Below the pieces are notes generated by a model. It was not told the DNA's origin and ran no database searches. It saw only the letters and a program-made list of their open reading frames with translations. Below, piece by piece: positions 43,178-52,378 of a stretch of 64,000 nt of DNA (within the stretch, counting starts at the first letter, position 1; each line of letters opens with the position of its first letter). A program made the translations under genes and the position numbers. The stretch is from positions 1-64,000 of the forward strand of contig DAOUMD010000166.1 of the NCBI GenBank assembly GCA_034412795.1, read 5' to 3'. This DNA comes from JAUVPY01 sp034412795. Its GTDB lineage: Bacteria; Chloroflexota; Anaerolineae; 4572-78; NAK82.

Positions 43178-43616
43178 GTGCATCCAGACATTCAGTGAGG
43201 TCGAGGTCAACAATGTGAAGGCACATGCAGACTTGCTTGAGTCCCCCATCTTGCCCAACAAAGGTGCTGCCGGGGTGAGAGTAAGAGCCACAACCAAGGC
43301 CGTCACCGATTTATGGGGAGAACCGACGAAGGTCGAGCAAATACGCTCGGATTTCGTGCGCTGGGAATATGATCAGGTATGGTTCTGGCTGAAAGCGGGC
43401 AAAGTAGATCAGATCGCCGTGTATGTGGGTTACCGGGGCCGTACCAAAGAGGGGATTGGTATCGGCTCAACCCGAGAGCATGTCGAAAGAGTATTCGGCC
43501 CGCTCACCTGGGATGGGTGTTGGCTGATTGAATGTCCACCCTTTGGCATCGGCTTCGATTTTACCTCCTCTTGGACTGATCCGCTGGTTTCCGGCATTTA
43601 CATTTTCCGGGAATAA
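43167..43616 (+). CDS. Hypothetical protein
   Basis: I do not recognise this 149-residue protein. The central part (VTDLWGEPTKVEQIRSDFVRW...VWFWLKAGKVDQIAVYVGY, read in shorter blocks) looks like a small alpha/beta domain with repeated 'GxPTxVE'-like turns. A similar turn recurs later (STREHVERVFGPL). Together they suggest two tandem copies of a SmpA/OmlA-like or barrier-like fold, but this is weak. It starts with ATG after CAGGGGG and follows the 376-residue gene closely. Confidence 0.5.
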   Translation: MQSKCIQTFSEVEVNNVKAHADLLESPILPNKGAAGVRVRATTKAVTDLWGEPTKVEQIRSDFVRWEYDQVWFWLKAGKVDQIAVYVGYRGRTKEGIGIGSTREHVERVFGPLTWDGCWLIECPPFGIGFDFTSSWTDPLVSGIYIFRE

Positions 43617-43803
43617 GAACCGGGATAGTCGACCGGTTTTTCTGAGGAAATCTAGCTAGCACCGCCTGTTCTACGATGGCGCCGCCCGTGCACTGCTTAC
43701 CCGCTTATTTCCCTAATCTTCATTCATTCCCACGCTCCAGAGTACACAAAAACAAAAAGCCTATTGCACCGCGCATGAAATTATGGTATTCTAGACTCAA
43801 TCC

Positions 43804-43941
43804 TAACAATCTGTCAGAGAGAGCGATTCTACCAGACTTCGGAAGTTTTAGATGATGATTTTGCCACCAAATTGGCTAGATAATATACGTAATATGTTGG
43901 TAGAGATGTTGTTGGAAACTTCCGAAGTCTTTCTCCGACAA
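43804..43941. mobile_element. 149-bp-type RAYT-family repeat, copy 1
   Basis: AGACTTCGGAAGTTT (43834-43848) and AAACTTCCGAAGTCT (43916-43930) face each other across 67 bp. Outer bases CTGTCAGAGAGA and TCTCCGACA are also inverted. The inner 97 bp differ at only about five positions from the reverse complement of the copy at 50080-50228. Confidence 0.85.
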
Positions 43942-44024
43942 TGTGTGAGTCGAGATGACTAATGATGATGATGATGATCATCATCACCGCAATCGTTTTC
44001 GCTTCGTCTGACCAGCAGTTGCTC

Positions 44025-44058
44025 GGGTCGCATATCTCGGTACGAGGAGGTGCGACCC
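44025..44058 (+). other. Stable hairpin upstream of radC
   Basis: GGGTCGCA (44025-44032) pairs with TGCGACCC (44051-44058). Inside it CTCG-GTA-CGAG forms a second stem. No T-run follows. It could be a leader structure, as no other function is visible in the 44059-44164 stretch. Confidence 0.4.
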
Positions 44059-44164
44059 TCTGTTTGTCTGATACGTCCGGGCATAAGAGCTATTCTAGTT
44101 CTCGATGCAAAACGTAGGGCGGAGTATCCCTATGCCTGCCGCTGACTGACTCGGAAATGCTGAC

Positions 44165-44842
44165 ATGAAAAAGAAACATTACTATGGACACCGCCAGCGC
44201 CTACGTGAGCGCTTTCTGGAACAAGGTCTGGAAGGGTTTCAGGATTACGAAGCTCTGGAGATGCTTCTCCAGTTCGTGGCCCGCCAGAAAGATATGAAGG
44301 AGCTGGCTAAAGAGCTAGTTAAGCGCTTTGGCTCTTTCAAGAACGTCCTTGACGCCTCGGTGGAGGAGTTGCAGAGCGTGGATGGTGTTGGGCCGGCAGC
44401 CGCCACTCTGATCCACTTAGTTAAGCAGTCCGCCGCCCGTTACTTGCAGCAGACCAGCCGAGTTCGCGCGTCGCTCGAGAGTCCTGAGGCACTGATCGAG
44501 TATTGTATGGTGGGCATGGGTGCAGAGCCGAATGAGAAGTTCCGTGTCATCTGCCTGGACAGCAACTTCGCCATTGTGGATGAGAAGGACGTGGCCGAAG
44601 GCACCGTGAACCAGGCCACGGTGTATTCGCGGCGGGTGATGGAGATCGCCCTGGATGCCAAGGCTTCGACGCTGGTGTTTGTCCACAACCACCCCGACGG
44701 GGGCGTTACGCCCTCAGAATTTGATAAGACCCTGACCCGTCGTTTGGTCCTGGCGGCCAAGACAATGGACGTGGCTGTATACGACCACGTCGTCGTGTCC
44801 CGAGATGCGTACTTCAGCTTTCGCGAGAACGGATTGATTTGA
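44165..44842 (+). CDS. radC: RadC-like JAB-domain protein
   Basis: This 225-residue protein has an N-terminal helix-hairpin-helix region (SVDGVGPAAATLI) and a C-terminal JAB/MPN domain with the metal motif HNHPDGGVTPSEFD (H174, H176, D187). RadC proteins are common in genomic islands, and their true activity (possibly metallopeptidase or nuclease-linked) is unsettled. It is the first gene inside the segment bounded by the inverted 149-bp repeats. No ribosome site is obvious. Confidence 0.9.
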   Translation: MKKKHYYGHRQRLRERFLEQGLEGFQDYEALEMLLQFVARQKDMKELAKELVKRFGSFKNVLDASVEELQSVDGVGPAAATLIHLVKQSAARYLQQTSRVRASLESPEALIEYCMVGMGAEPNEKFRVICLDSNFAIVDEKDVAEGTVNQATVYSRRVMEIALDAKASTLVFVHNHPDGGVTPSEFDKTLTRRLVLAAKTMDVAVYDHVVVSRDAYFSFRENGLI

Positions 44843-44991
44843 TTCAGACATTTTGGGCTAATGAGAGATTAACCTGGAGGCCATACTCTTGGACTCTATT
44901 GTGTTCTAACCAAATTCTTACCATTTTCTTATGAAACCATGTTACTCTGGAAACTGGGACCCATAGGTACCTGAGAAGTCCTGGTGGTCTA

Positions 44992-47892
44992 ATGAGGCAG
45001 AACCTGCACCCTCTGATTGAGCAACATTATCCATTTCTAAACGAAGCCCAGCGGCAGGCTATAGGGCGAGTCGATGGCCCGTTGTTAATCATCGCCGGGC
45101 CGGGCTCGGGCAAAACTCTGGTGCTGGTCGTTCGCACCCTGAACATCCTGCTGCAAGAGAAGGCCACGCCCAAGGAAATTGTGCTGTGTACCTTCACCGA
45201 GAAGGCCGCCTTTGATCTGCGGGATCGGGTAGCCCAAGCCGCTCGCGCTTTAGGCTACATAGGGGACCTGTCTCAGCTCCAGGTCAGCACCATCCACGGC
45301 ATCTGCAACCACTACCTGAACCGTTTTCGCCACCACACCTGGCTCAACAACAACTACGAAGTTCTGGATGAACTGACCCAATCCCTCTTTCTGTTTGAGA
45401 ATTTCGATGAGATCATTGGCGAAGATCTGAGACTTCGGAAGTCTGAGGATACTTCCGAAGTCTTGTATCTGGGCAAATGGTCCACGCGCTGGACGGCCAT
45501 CCGGGGCCTGACGGAGTTCTTCAACAAAATCACCGAGGAATTGGTGGCTCCCGACGCCTTGGTCACCGGCGCTGATCCATTTCTGCAGGAGCTGGGCCTG
45601 GCCTATCAGCGTTACGAAGCTGCCTTACGGGATCGCAACCGGTTGGACTTTGCCCACCAGCAGAAGGTTTTTTATGACCTGCTGACGGACCAGGAGGTTG
45701 CCGGGCAGGTGCGCGATGCCGTGCGCTACGTGATGGTGGATGAGTATCAGGATACCAACTACATTCAGGAACAGCTACTACTCCGACTGGCTGCCCCTCA
45801 AAACAACTTGTGCGTGGTGGGCGATGACGACCAGAGCCTGTACCGCTTCCGGGGCGCGACGGTCCGTAATATCCTGGAGTTCAGCGGGCACTTCGAGACT
45901 TGTCCTCAGGTCCGATTGACCGTCAACTATCGCTCTCACCAGCGCATCATCACTGCTTACAACCACTTTATGGACGGCTGCGATTGGTCGAATCCTAACT
46001 CCCACTTTGACTTCCGTTACGCCAAGACCATTGAACCCAAATCAGATGACGAACACCCCGATTATCCGGCGGTGTTCGCCATTTGGGGCGAGAATCAGGC
46101 CGACGAAGCCAGCCGGGTGGCGGGTTTGGTAACCTTCCTCAAAGAAAACCAGGTCATTGAGGACTACAACCAGGTGGCCTTGTTCTTGCACAGCGTGCGT
46201 ATCAACCACTCCGGCCAGTATATTGAAGCCCTGGAACGGTGCGGTATCCCGGCCTTCGCGCCGCGCGCCCGTGCTTACTTTGAGAACGAAGAAGTGCAGT
46301 TGATGGTAAGCTGCTTCGCCGTGTTGCTGGGTTGGTATGGCGACAATCGAGGTAGCCTGAGAGGTTACGCCCTGCAGGACCTGGCCGACTACGTGGACGG
46401 CTGCCTCACCGCTCTGGCCGGGGCCGGCGTGGTAGGCGACCATCCCCTGGCCCGGATATTGCAGCAGCACGTCGCCGAGATCGAAGGGCTGCGCGAGGGC
46501 GGGACTCTGAACCGACATCTGGCCGATTACCTGTACGAGTTCCTGGCCCACCAGCCCTTTGCCGGTATGCTGGGCAATGAGAATCGCGCCCGCAGCTTAG
46601 CCATTTTCAGCCAACTGCTGGCCGTCTTCCAGCACTACTACGGCTACAGCGTGATCACCTACGCCAACCGGGGTTATTTGCGCCTGCACTTCTTCAACAG
46701 TTTCCTGTGCTTTCTCTATCTAGGCGGCATCAACGAGTACGAGGACCCCGACCGCCCCTTCCCCGCCGGTCACGTGCAGATCATGACCATCCACCAGAGC
46801 AAGGGCCTGGAGTTTCCCGTAGTCATTGTCGGCTCGTTAGCAGCTAGTATCTCCTCCGGCAAGCAGGTAGATCGTCTGCTGGGGCCGTTCTATCATCGCC
46901 AGCCCTTTGAGCCGGAGCGTCGTATCACCGAGTTCGATCGCATGCGACTGCATTACGTGGCCTTCTCCCGGGCTGAGAAAGTGCTGGTGCTGACGGCCAC
47001 CGACACGCCCAAGGCGCACTTCAATCCCATCTGGCAGAGCCTACCGCAGTGGCCCTACGTAGAGCAGGGTCTGCTGGCCGCGCAGCACTTCGCGCTCAAG
47101 GAGCGCGTGCCGCTCAAGAAGACCTTTTCCTTCACCAACCATCTGAAAGTGTACGAGACCTGCCCGCGTCAGTACCGGTTCTTCCGTGAGTACGAGTTCG
47201 CTCCCTCCCGCTCGGCCGAGATTTTCTTTGGGTCCCTGGTCCACCAAAGCATCGAAGATATCCATCGCTGGGTGCTGGAAGGTCAATCGCTGCCGTTGAT
47301 CAAGATGGCGGTTCCGGGTATGTTCGAGGCCAACTTCCGCAGTCTGGTCAACGCCGGCTATCGGCCCGTCAGCGGGCCCCAGCGCGACATAGCCTACCAG
47401 CAGGTGATGAATTACTTCGAGGGTAACCAGGATCGCATGCCGCAGGTCATTGAGACCGAAGTGGACGTATCGCTGGAGAAGGAAGACTATATCCTTACGG
47501 GCCGGGTGGACCTGCTGCTGGGCGCGGACGACAAGCTGGAGCTCCTCGACTTCAAATCCCAGCCCCGGCCAGAGACGGACGGCCACCGGCTGGCTTATTA
47601 CCACCAGCAGTTACTGATCTACGCCCACATTCTGGAGCAGCGCTACGGTCAGCGCCCGGAGCGCCTGGCCCTCTACTGGACCGGCGAGCCCCGGCGCCAG
47701 CAGGCGCTGATGTTCTTCCCTTACCAGCCGGAGAAGGTAGCTGAGGCCGGAGCTTATTTCGACAGCGTGGTGGATCGCATCCTGGCCCGCGATTTCGCGG
47801 TGAAACAGCCGCCGGAGAGAAAGGTATGCAGTGAATGTGACTTTCGGGCCTATTGCCAGAGGCAAGGTACGGTCAAAGTCATCGTACGTTAG
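44992..47892 (+). CDS. UvrD-type helicase fused to RecB/AddB-type iron-sulfur nuclease
   Basis: This 966-residue protein has a superfamily 1 helicase: Walker A IIAGPGSGKT (34-42), DEYQDTNY, GDDDQSLYRFRGA, VNYRSH, and motif VI HYVAFSRAEKVL. A nuclease domain follows with ETCPRQYRF, LLDFKSQ (D-x-K catalytic strand) and CSECDFRAYC, the cysteine set of Fe-S nucleases of the AddB/Cas4 kind. It would unwind and degrade DNA, either in repair or against invaders. A 34-bp palindrome of the RAYT family (45430-45463) is read in frame as RLRKSEDTSEV within domain 1B. Confidence 0.93.
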   Translation: MRQNLHPLIEQHYPFLNEAQRQAIGRVDGPLLIIAGPGSGKTLVLVVRTLNILLQEKATPKEIVLCTFTEKAAFDLRDRVAQAARALGYIGDLSQLQVSTIHGICNHYLNRFRHHTWLNNNYEVLDELTQSLFLFENFDEIIGEDLRLRKSEDTSEVLYLGKWSTRWTAIRGLTEFFNKITEELVAPDALVTGADPFLQELGLAYQRYEAALRDRNRLDFAHQQKVFYDLLTDQEVAGQVRDAVRYVMVDEYQDTNYIQEQLLLRLAAPQNNLCVVGDDDQSLYRFRGATVRNILEFSGHFETCPQVRLTVNYRSHQRIITAYNHFMDGCDWSNPNSHFDFRYAKTIEPKSDDEHPDYPAVFAIWGENQADEASRVAGLVTFLKENQVIEDYNQVALFLHSVRINHSGQYIEALERCGIPAFAPRARAYFENEEVQLMVSCFAVLLGWYGDNRGSLRGYALQDLADYVDGCLTALAGAGVVGDHPLARILQQHVAEIEGLREGGTLNRHLADYLYEFLAHQPFAGMLGNENRARSLAIFSQLLAVFQHYYGYSVITYANRGYLRLHFFNSFLCFLYLGGINEYEDPDRPFPAGHVQIMTIHQSKGLEFPVVIVGSLAASISSGKQVDRLLGPFYHRQPFEPERRITEFDRMRLHYVAFSRAEKVLVLTATDTPKAHFNPIWQSLPQWPYVEQGLLAAQHFALKERVPLKKTFSFTNHLKVYETCPRQYRFFREYEFAPSRSAEIFFGSLVHQSIEDIHRWVLEGQSLPLIKMAVPGMFEANFRSLVNAGYRPVSGPQRDIAYQQVMNYFEGNQDRMPQVIETEVDVSLEKEDYILTGRVDLLLGADDKLELLDFKSQPRPETDGHRLAYYHQQLLIYAHILEQRYGQRPERLALYWTGEPRRQQALMFFPYQPEKVAEAGAYFDSVVDRILARDFAVKQPPERKVCSECDFRAYCQRQGTVKVIVR
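45430..45463. repeat. RAYT-family palindrome inside the helicase gene
   Basis: AGACTTCGGAAGTCT (45430-45444) and ATACTTCCGAAGTCT (45449-45463) are separated by 4 bp. The order of arms is reversed relative to the copies at 54-56 kb. It is translated as part of the helicase without a stop or frameshift. Confidence 0.9.
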
Positions 47893-47976
47893 ATCGGTTG
47901 GCGTAGTCCAGCGCCTCTGCTTTGCTCAGAACACATAGAGACTATAAGCAAAAGCAAACGCCGGGAGAATGAGAAA

Positions 47977-50064
47977 ATGCCACAAAAGCAAGACATTGCT
48001 GTAGCGCAACTACAAGCATTTTTGACAGAGAGCAGCCTGGAGCTACTGGAAGAACGAGAGATTGAGCATGCCCGGCAGTTTAAGGTAAGCGATGGGGTTG
48101 ATATTTGCTCGGTTAATGTCTACACCAGCGGCAAAATCACGGTTGGTGGTAAAAAGACATTGCTCCGGCAGCAGATAGAAGAGTGGAGGAATTTTCGACA
48201 GGCCCAAGCACCGGTGGCTGTAGGCCACGTTGATGAGATTGCCGAGGAGAATCGAGCAACAAAGTTTATTGTCGCCCAGGGCAAGATAGACAGAATTCGA
48301 TCTTCGATCCAGGAGTTGCCAGGTGAAATCACCTGGCGCGAAGGCGACGCCAGCGAAGGGCAGGTTTACCAAGCTGAGATCAGGACTAATGGGGAAAAAG
48401 TTGTCGTCACACAGTATCACACTGGTACGTTGATGGTGCAAGGCCGCGCCAGCGCTCTGTTTGACAGCGTCTGCGACCGATTGGACCAAAAACTGTCCCA
48501 GTCAATGGCCGACCGGGCCACCCGTTATATTCCGGAGGAGAAGCGCCGGGCAGCTCTAGATCGAATGAACCAGCCTGAGGCCGAAACAGCAGCACTCGCC
48601 TGGCTAATTGAGCAGTTGGGACAGGGCGCGTATGATTTCCTATATCCGCATGATCGCGAAACATTGTTGTCGGGTACAGCGCTACTGCAAACCGTTCAGG
48701 CCATCGACCTAAAGTTGCCGGACTATTCGGTTTTAGTGATGCCCTTTGCGCGAGCGTATGAAGGCTTTTTGGTCAAGTTGTTTATTCACATCGGTTTGGC
48801 CGACAAGACAGAAATTGAAAAAAACGTACAGGCGATTCAAGTAGGGCGTTGGCTTGATGAATTGCCTGACCTAATAGCAGATTCTCGCCGCCATGGGCAC
48901 ATTGCGGATGATCTCAAAACCGCTTGGACTGGCTCGCGGCACCTGATGCTTCACTCCGACCACGTGCGCCAAACAAAAATGGCTTCATTTGACGAAGCGA
49001 ATCACGAGATTTGCGGGGTCATCATGCGTGCCTTCAGACGGGGGTCCGCTAATTTTATTGAGGAGCCAATCCAATTCAAACAGAAAGCTAGAAAACCTCA
49101 CACTTCTGCATCGGTTCAGGGCGAAGCGATACAAGCCATAAAGGGTAATCAACCAACAACAAAGCAAGAGATTACGATTGAGGGCATAGATGAGGTAGAA
49201 CTTGTAAGGCGCTTAGAGGAAGCTGGGCATGAGGTGGAACATTACGAAAAGCCAGACTATAAGACTAAATGGCGCGTCGATACGGACACATGGAAAGTTT
49301 ATTGCCCTCGTGATCCGGGGGATAAGATTATCATCAGAGGGAAAGGACGAGAGGACTTTCTGAACTGGTTCCACAACGAAGAAGCGCCCGCGCCTCAGGA
49401 AATTACCCGGCCGATACCCGCTATACAAGCACACATCGGCGTGGACGAAGCAGGTAAAGGTGATTACTTTGGACCGCTGACAGTGGCTGCTGTCTATGTC
49501 ACATCCGAGTCGGCTCTTGACTTGATCCGATGGGGGGTGCGGGATAGCAAAGCAATGAGCGATATGACCGTCGCCGAATTAGCTCTGAAAATCAGGGAGC
49601 GATGTCCGAATGTCGTACACGTGTTAATGCCCGCTGAGTACAATATGGCATACTACCGCCATCAAAACCTCAATCGCCTGCTGGCTGAGGCGCATGCACA
49701 GGTCATTGAGACGTTGATCGAACAAACCGGTTGCCGGCAGGTCATAGATGACCAATTCGCGGCTTCGCACATTATGGAGGAAGCGTTGGCCGAGCGGAAA
49801 ATCGACGTAGACCTGGAGCAACGTACAGGCGGTGAAGCCGACGTGGCAGTGGCCGCCGCCTCGATCTTGGCGCGCGAGAGTTTTGTGGCCGCCATCCAAG
49901 ATTTTCGAGTGAAAGCCGAAATGGACATCCCTTTAGGCTCGTCATCGCCCAAGGTGGTGGAGGTCGGGCGGGCGATTGTCCGGCGTTGGGGTCCCGAAGC
50001 TCTGGAGCGTATCGCCAAGTTGCATTTCAAGACGACGACGCAGATTCTGGAGCGCCGGCAGTAA
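47977..50064 (+). CDS. RnlA-like HEPN toxin fused to RNase HIII catalytic domain
   Basis: This 695-residue protein has TBP-like modules at about 20-70 and 120-172 (AEIRTNGEKVVVTQYHTGTL). A helical HEPN-type region at about 185-360 resembles E. coli RnlA (LPDYSVLVMPFARAYEGFL and R321-HLML-H326, an RX4H ribonuclease motif). A third TBP-like module lies at about 395-470 (TWKVYCPRD...IIIRGKGREDF). The C-terminal RNase HII/HIII domain from about 485 has GVDEAGKGDYFGPL, RDSKAMSD, VIDDQF and GEADVAVAAASILARES. It could cut both free RNA and RNA-DNA hybrids. In E. coli, RNase HI is reported to stimulate RnlA, which makes this fusion striking. No RnlB antitoxin gene is seen. Confidence 0.85.
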   Translation: MPQKQDIAVAQLQAFLTESSLELLEEREIEHARQFKVSDGVDICSVNVYTSGKITVGGKKTLLRQQIEEWRNFRQAQAPVAVGHVDEIAEENRATKFIVAQGKIDRIRSSIQELPGEITWREGDASEGQVYQAEIRTNGEKVVVTQYHTGTLMVQGRASALFDSVCDRLDQKLSQSMADRATRYIPEEKRRAALDRMNQPEAETAALAWLIEQLGQGAYDFLYPHDRETLLSGTALLQTVQAIDLKLPDYSVLVMPFARAYEGFLVKLFIHIGLADKTEIEKNVQAIQVGRWLDELPDLIADSRRHGHIADDLKTAWTGSRHLMLHSDHVRQTKMASFDEANHEICGVIMRAFRRGSANFIEEPIQFKQKARKPHTSASVQGEAIQAIKGNQPTTKQEITIEGIDEVELVRRLEEAGHEVEHYEKPDYKTKWRVDTDTWKVYCPRDPGDKIIIRGKGREDFLNWFHNEEAPAPQEITRPIPAIQAHIGVDEAGKGDYFGPLTVAAVYVTSESALDLIRWGVRDSKAMSDMTVAELALKIRERCPNVVHVLMPAEYNMAYYRHQNLNRLLAEAHAQVIETLIEQTGCRQVIDDQFAASHIMEEALAERKIDVDLEQRTGGEADVAVAAASILARESFVAAIQDFRVKAEMDIPLGSSSPKVVEVGRAIVRRWGPEALERIAKLHFKTTTQILERRQ

Positions 50065-50079
50065 AGCAGCCTGAAGTCA

Positions 50080-50228
50080 GCTAGCAGCTTGTCGGAGAAA
50101 GACTTCGGAAGTTTCCAACAATGTCTCTGCCAACATATTACGTGTATTATCTAGCCAATTTGGTGGCAAAATCATCGTCTAAAACTTCCGAAGTCTGGCA
50201 GAATCGCTCTCTCCGACAGACTGCTAGC
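50080..50228. mobile_element. 149-bp RAYT-family repeat, copy 2 (inverted relative to copy 1)
   Basis: The ends are GCTAGCAG (50080-50087) and CTGCTAGC (50221-50228), with TGTCGGAGA / TCTCCGACA next. The arms AGACTTCGGAAGTTT (50100-50114) and AAACTTCCGAAGTCT (50182-50196) are 67 bp apart. Its right end leads straight into the ribosome site of the TPR gene. Confidence 0.88.
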
Positions 50229-50244
50229 GAGGAGAGATAGATCT

Positions 50245-51531
50245 ATGACCCGAGATTTACAAAACAAAGCCCAAGAGCATATAGACCGCAACGAGTGGCA
50301 ACCCGCAATCGACCTTCTTGAGCAGGCCAGGCAAACAGAACCCAAGAACCCCTACGTGCTGGGGCCATTGGCCTTTTGCTACTCTCGTCTAAAGCAGCAC
50401 CTTAAAGCCATCGAACTCTATGAGCAATTGTGCCAATTGCAGCCGGACGTTGCTCGCTGGCCTTACAGCTTGGGTTATCAGTATTATGATCAGCAACGTT
50501 ACGCTCGGGCCATTGAGCACTTTGATCGTGCCTTGGAAATCGATCCCCACTATATCGTCGTTCTGTACCGCAAGGGCTACGCCCTCTCCACTATTGAAAG
50601 TAAGCGGGGACAAGCTCTCACTACCTTCGAGCGCTGCCGCGAGGCTTATCATGCTTTACCGGATGATGAGGCTAAGGACCGAGAACGCAAGCGCTACGCC
50701 GACGCCTGCCATCAACAGGGCAAGCTCTTCCTTAAAGCTGGCAATCGCCGTCTGGCCGAAGAGCGGTTGCGCGAAGCTACCGACTTGAAACGGGATGATC
50801 CTGATGTTCACTACGCCTTGGGTAAAGTCTATCTGGAAACTGAACGTTTTGAGCAGGCGATTGACAGCCTGAAGAGGGCGCAACGACTTTCTGAGCAGCC
50901 CCAACATTATATTCTTGACTTCTTGGCTCGTGCTTATGCAGGTGCTGGCCAACTTCAGGAAGCCATCGCAGTTTACGAGCAGATGCCACCGTCCATACGC
51001 AATCGACCTTATATCTTGCGCAACATGGGCGGCGTCTACGCTAAGCTGGATGAGTTAGACAAAGCCGAGCGTACGCTGCAGGAGGCGGTGAAAAGAGAGC
51101 ATCGTAACCACAACGGCCATTATGAACTGGGCTTGGTCTATCAACGTCAGGGCAAATGGTCAGAGGCAGCCCAGGAATTTAGGACCGCAGTGGCATTGCG
51201 CCAGAAGCATTACAATCTTTCCTTTCCCGAAGCCGAGCAGGCTCTGGCAGACCTTTTGAATGAACATCCCGAGGCGGAGGCTGCCGTTGCTCCCAAACAA
51301 GCCCCACCACTCGCCTCTCCATCTGGGCGACCGGTGGGCCGGGTTAAGAAATACTTTGAAGATCGAGGCTTTGGTTTCCTTGAAGTTGAAGGAGGCCAAG
51401 GTGACCTTTTCTTCCATATCAGTCAGGTCGAGGGCCGCGACTCGGTGCAGGTTGGTGAGTATCTGGAGTATAGCATCGGTGAAGGTAAGAAGGGGCCACA
51501 GGCTACTAACCTTCGGGCATTGTCAAGTTAG
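50245..51531 (+). CDS. TPR-repeat protein with C-terminal cold-shock domain
   Basis: This 428-residue protein has about eight tetratricopeptide repeats (for example NPYVLGPLAFCYSRLKQHLK and YSLGYQYYDQQRYARAIEHF). A basic linker leads to a C-terminal cold-shock fold (VGRVKKYFEDRGFGFLEVEG then LFFHISQVEG, the RNP1/RNP2 motifs). It should bind RNA or ssDNA through the cold-shock domain and proteins through the TPRs. It sits in the island between two HEPN proteins, 28 bp before the next gene, so a role in RNA-linked defence is plausible but inferred. Confidence 0.85.
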   Translation: MTRDLQNKAQEHIDRNEWQPAIDLLEQARQTEPKNPYVLGPLAFCYSRLKQHLKAIELYEQLCQLQPDVARWPYSLGYQYYDQQRYARAIEHFDRALEIDPHYIVVLYRKGYALSTIESKRGQALTTFERCREAYHALPDDEAKDRERKRYADACHQQGKLFLKAGNRRLAEERLREATDLKRDDPDVHYALGKVYLETERFEQAIDSLKRAQRLSEQPQHYILDFLARAYAGAGQLQEAIAVYEQMPPSIRNRPYILRNMGGVYAKLDELDKAERTLQEAVKREHRNHNGHYELGLVYQRQGKWSEAAQEFRTAVALRQKHYNLSFPEAEQALADLLNEHPEAEAAVAPKQAPPLASPSGRPVGRVKKYFEDRGFGFLEVEGGQGDLFFHISQVEGRDSVQVGEYLEYSIGEGKKGPQATNLRALSS

Positions 51532-51559
51532 CCATGAATATCTGGGAGGAATCAGGGCC

Positions 51560-52327
51560 ATGGGTAATTCCTATCAAGACCAAGTTTATGAGCAGTATCG
51601 CTCGTTCATTGAGCAACATGGTTGGGACTTCTCGGAGAAGGATGAGGATTCGGCGAGGCGGCTTGATGTTCAGTATGGAAAATCCCGTGCTGTTGTCAAG
51701 ATTTACACAACAGGAACAATCCAAGTTCAAGCAAGCCTTACATCCACAATCAAAGAGCCCCTTGAGAAACTCAAAAGAGTGATTGAAGACGATAGTGTTT
51801 CCATTGACGAGACACTGCCGTTTGAAATTGAAGACTTTCCAGAGTTTCTACGGAAAAACATACCAACAATTGACCCCATCATTATTCGCCTCTTGAACGA
51901 AGCCATTCTGTGTCTAAAAGCAGGGGCATTGCTTGGATGCGCATTTCTGATCGGCGCTGCCTCAGAAAAAGCTATTTGGCTCTTAATAGAAGCATTCACT
52001 CAGGCAATAACGGATGCGACAAACCGGGCGAGATTCGAAAGTCGTGTTAGAAACAGGTATATTTCTCGAGCGTACGATGAGTTCAAAAATTCATTTAAAT
52101 CCTGCAAGTCTCAACCTGTTGACCCTGCCTTGGTATATGACTTAGACACGCAAATCGAGGCACTATTTCAATTCTACCGCATATGTAGAAATGAGGTTGG
52201 ACATCCTGAAATCTCTCCGAATTATGATAAAGGAATCCTCCTGGCAACCATGGGGCAGTTCGTCAAGTACATTGAGGCAATTTATCGACTGATTGACTAT
52301 TTTGAAAACAGTCAAGTAGTTCTGTGA
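51560..52327 (+). CDS. TBP-like plus HEPN-domain protein
   Basis: This 255-residue protein has an N-terminal TBP-like module (LDVQYGKSRAVVKIYTTGTI, about 35-75) that resembles the modules of the RnlA-RNase HIII protein. The C-terminal half is helical with R210-NEVG-H215, an RX4H HEPN ribonuclease motif, in a DUF4145-like setting (FYRICRNEVGHPE). The start at 51560 follows GGGAGGAATCAGGGCC. The frame open further upstream overlaps the TPR gene and is not used. It may be a second RNA-cutting effector. Confidence 0.75.
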   Translation: MGNSYQDQVYEQYRSFIEQHGWDFSEKDEDSARRLDVQYGKSRAVVKIYTTGTIQVQASLTSTIKEPLEKLKRVIEDDSVSIDETLPFEIEDFPEFLRKNIPTIDPIIIRLLNEAILCLKAGALLGCAFLIGAASEKAIWLLIEAFTQAITDATNRARFESRVRNRYISRAYDEFKNSFKSCKSQPVDPALVYDLDTQIEALFQFYRICRNEVGHPEISPNYDKGILLATMGQFVKYIEAIYRLIDYFENSQVVL

Positions 52328-52378
52328 CATGCTGCCGAAGGTAAAATTGCCAGTTAGGAAGTAACAGGAGGCAACCCT

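Noticed and set aside
51260..51559. N-terminal extension of the TBP-HEPN protein
   Set aside because: It overlaps the end of the TPR-cold-shock gene in another frame. The ATG at 51560 has a good ribosome site.
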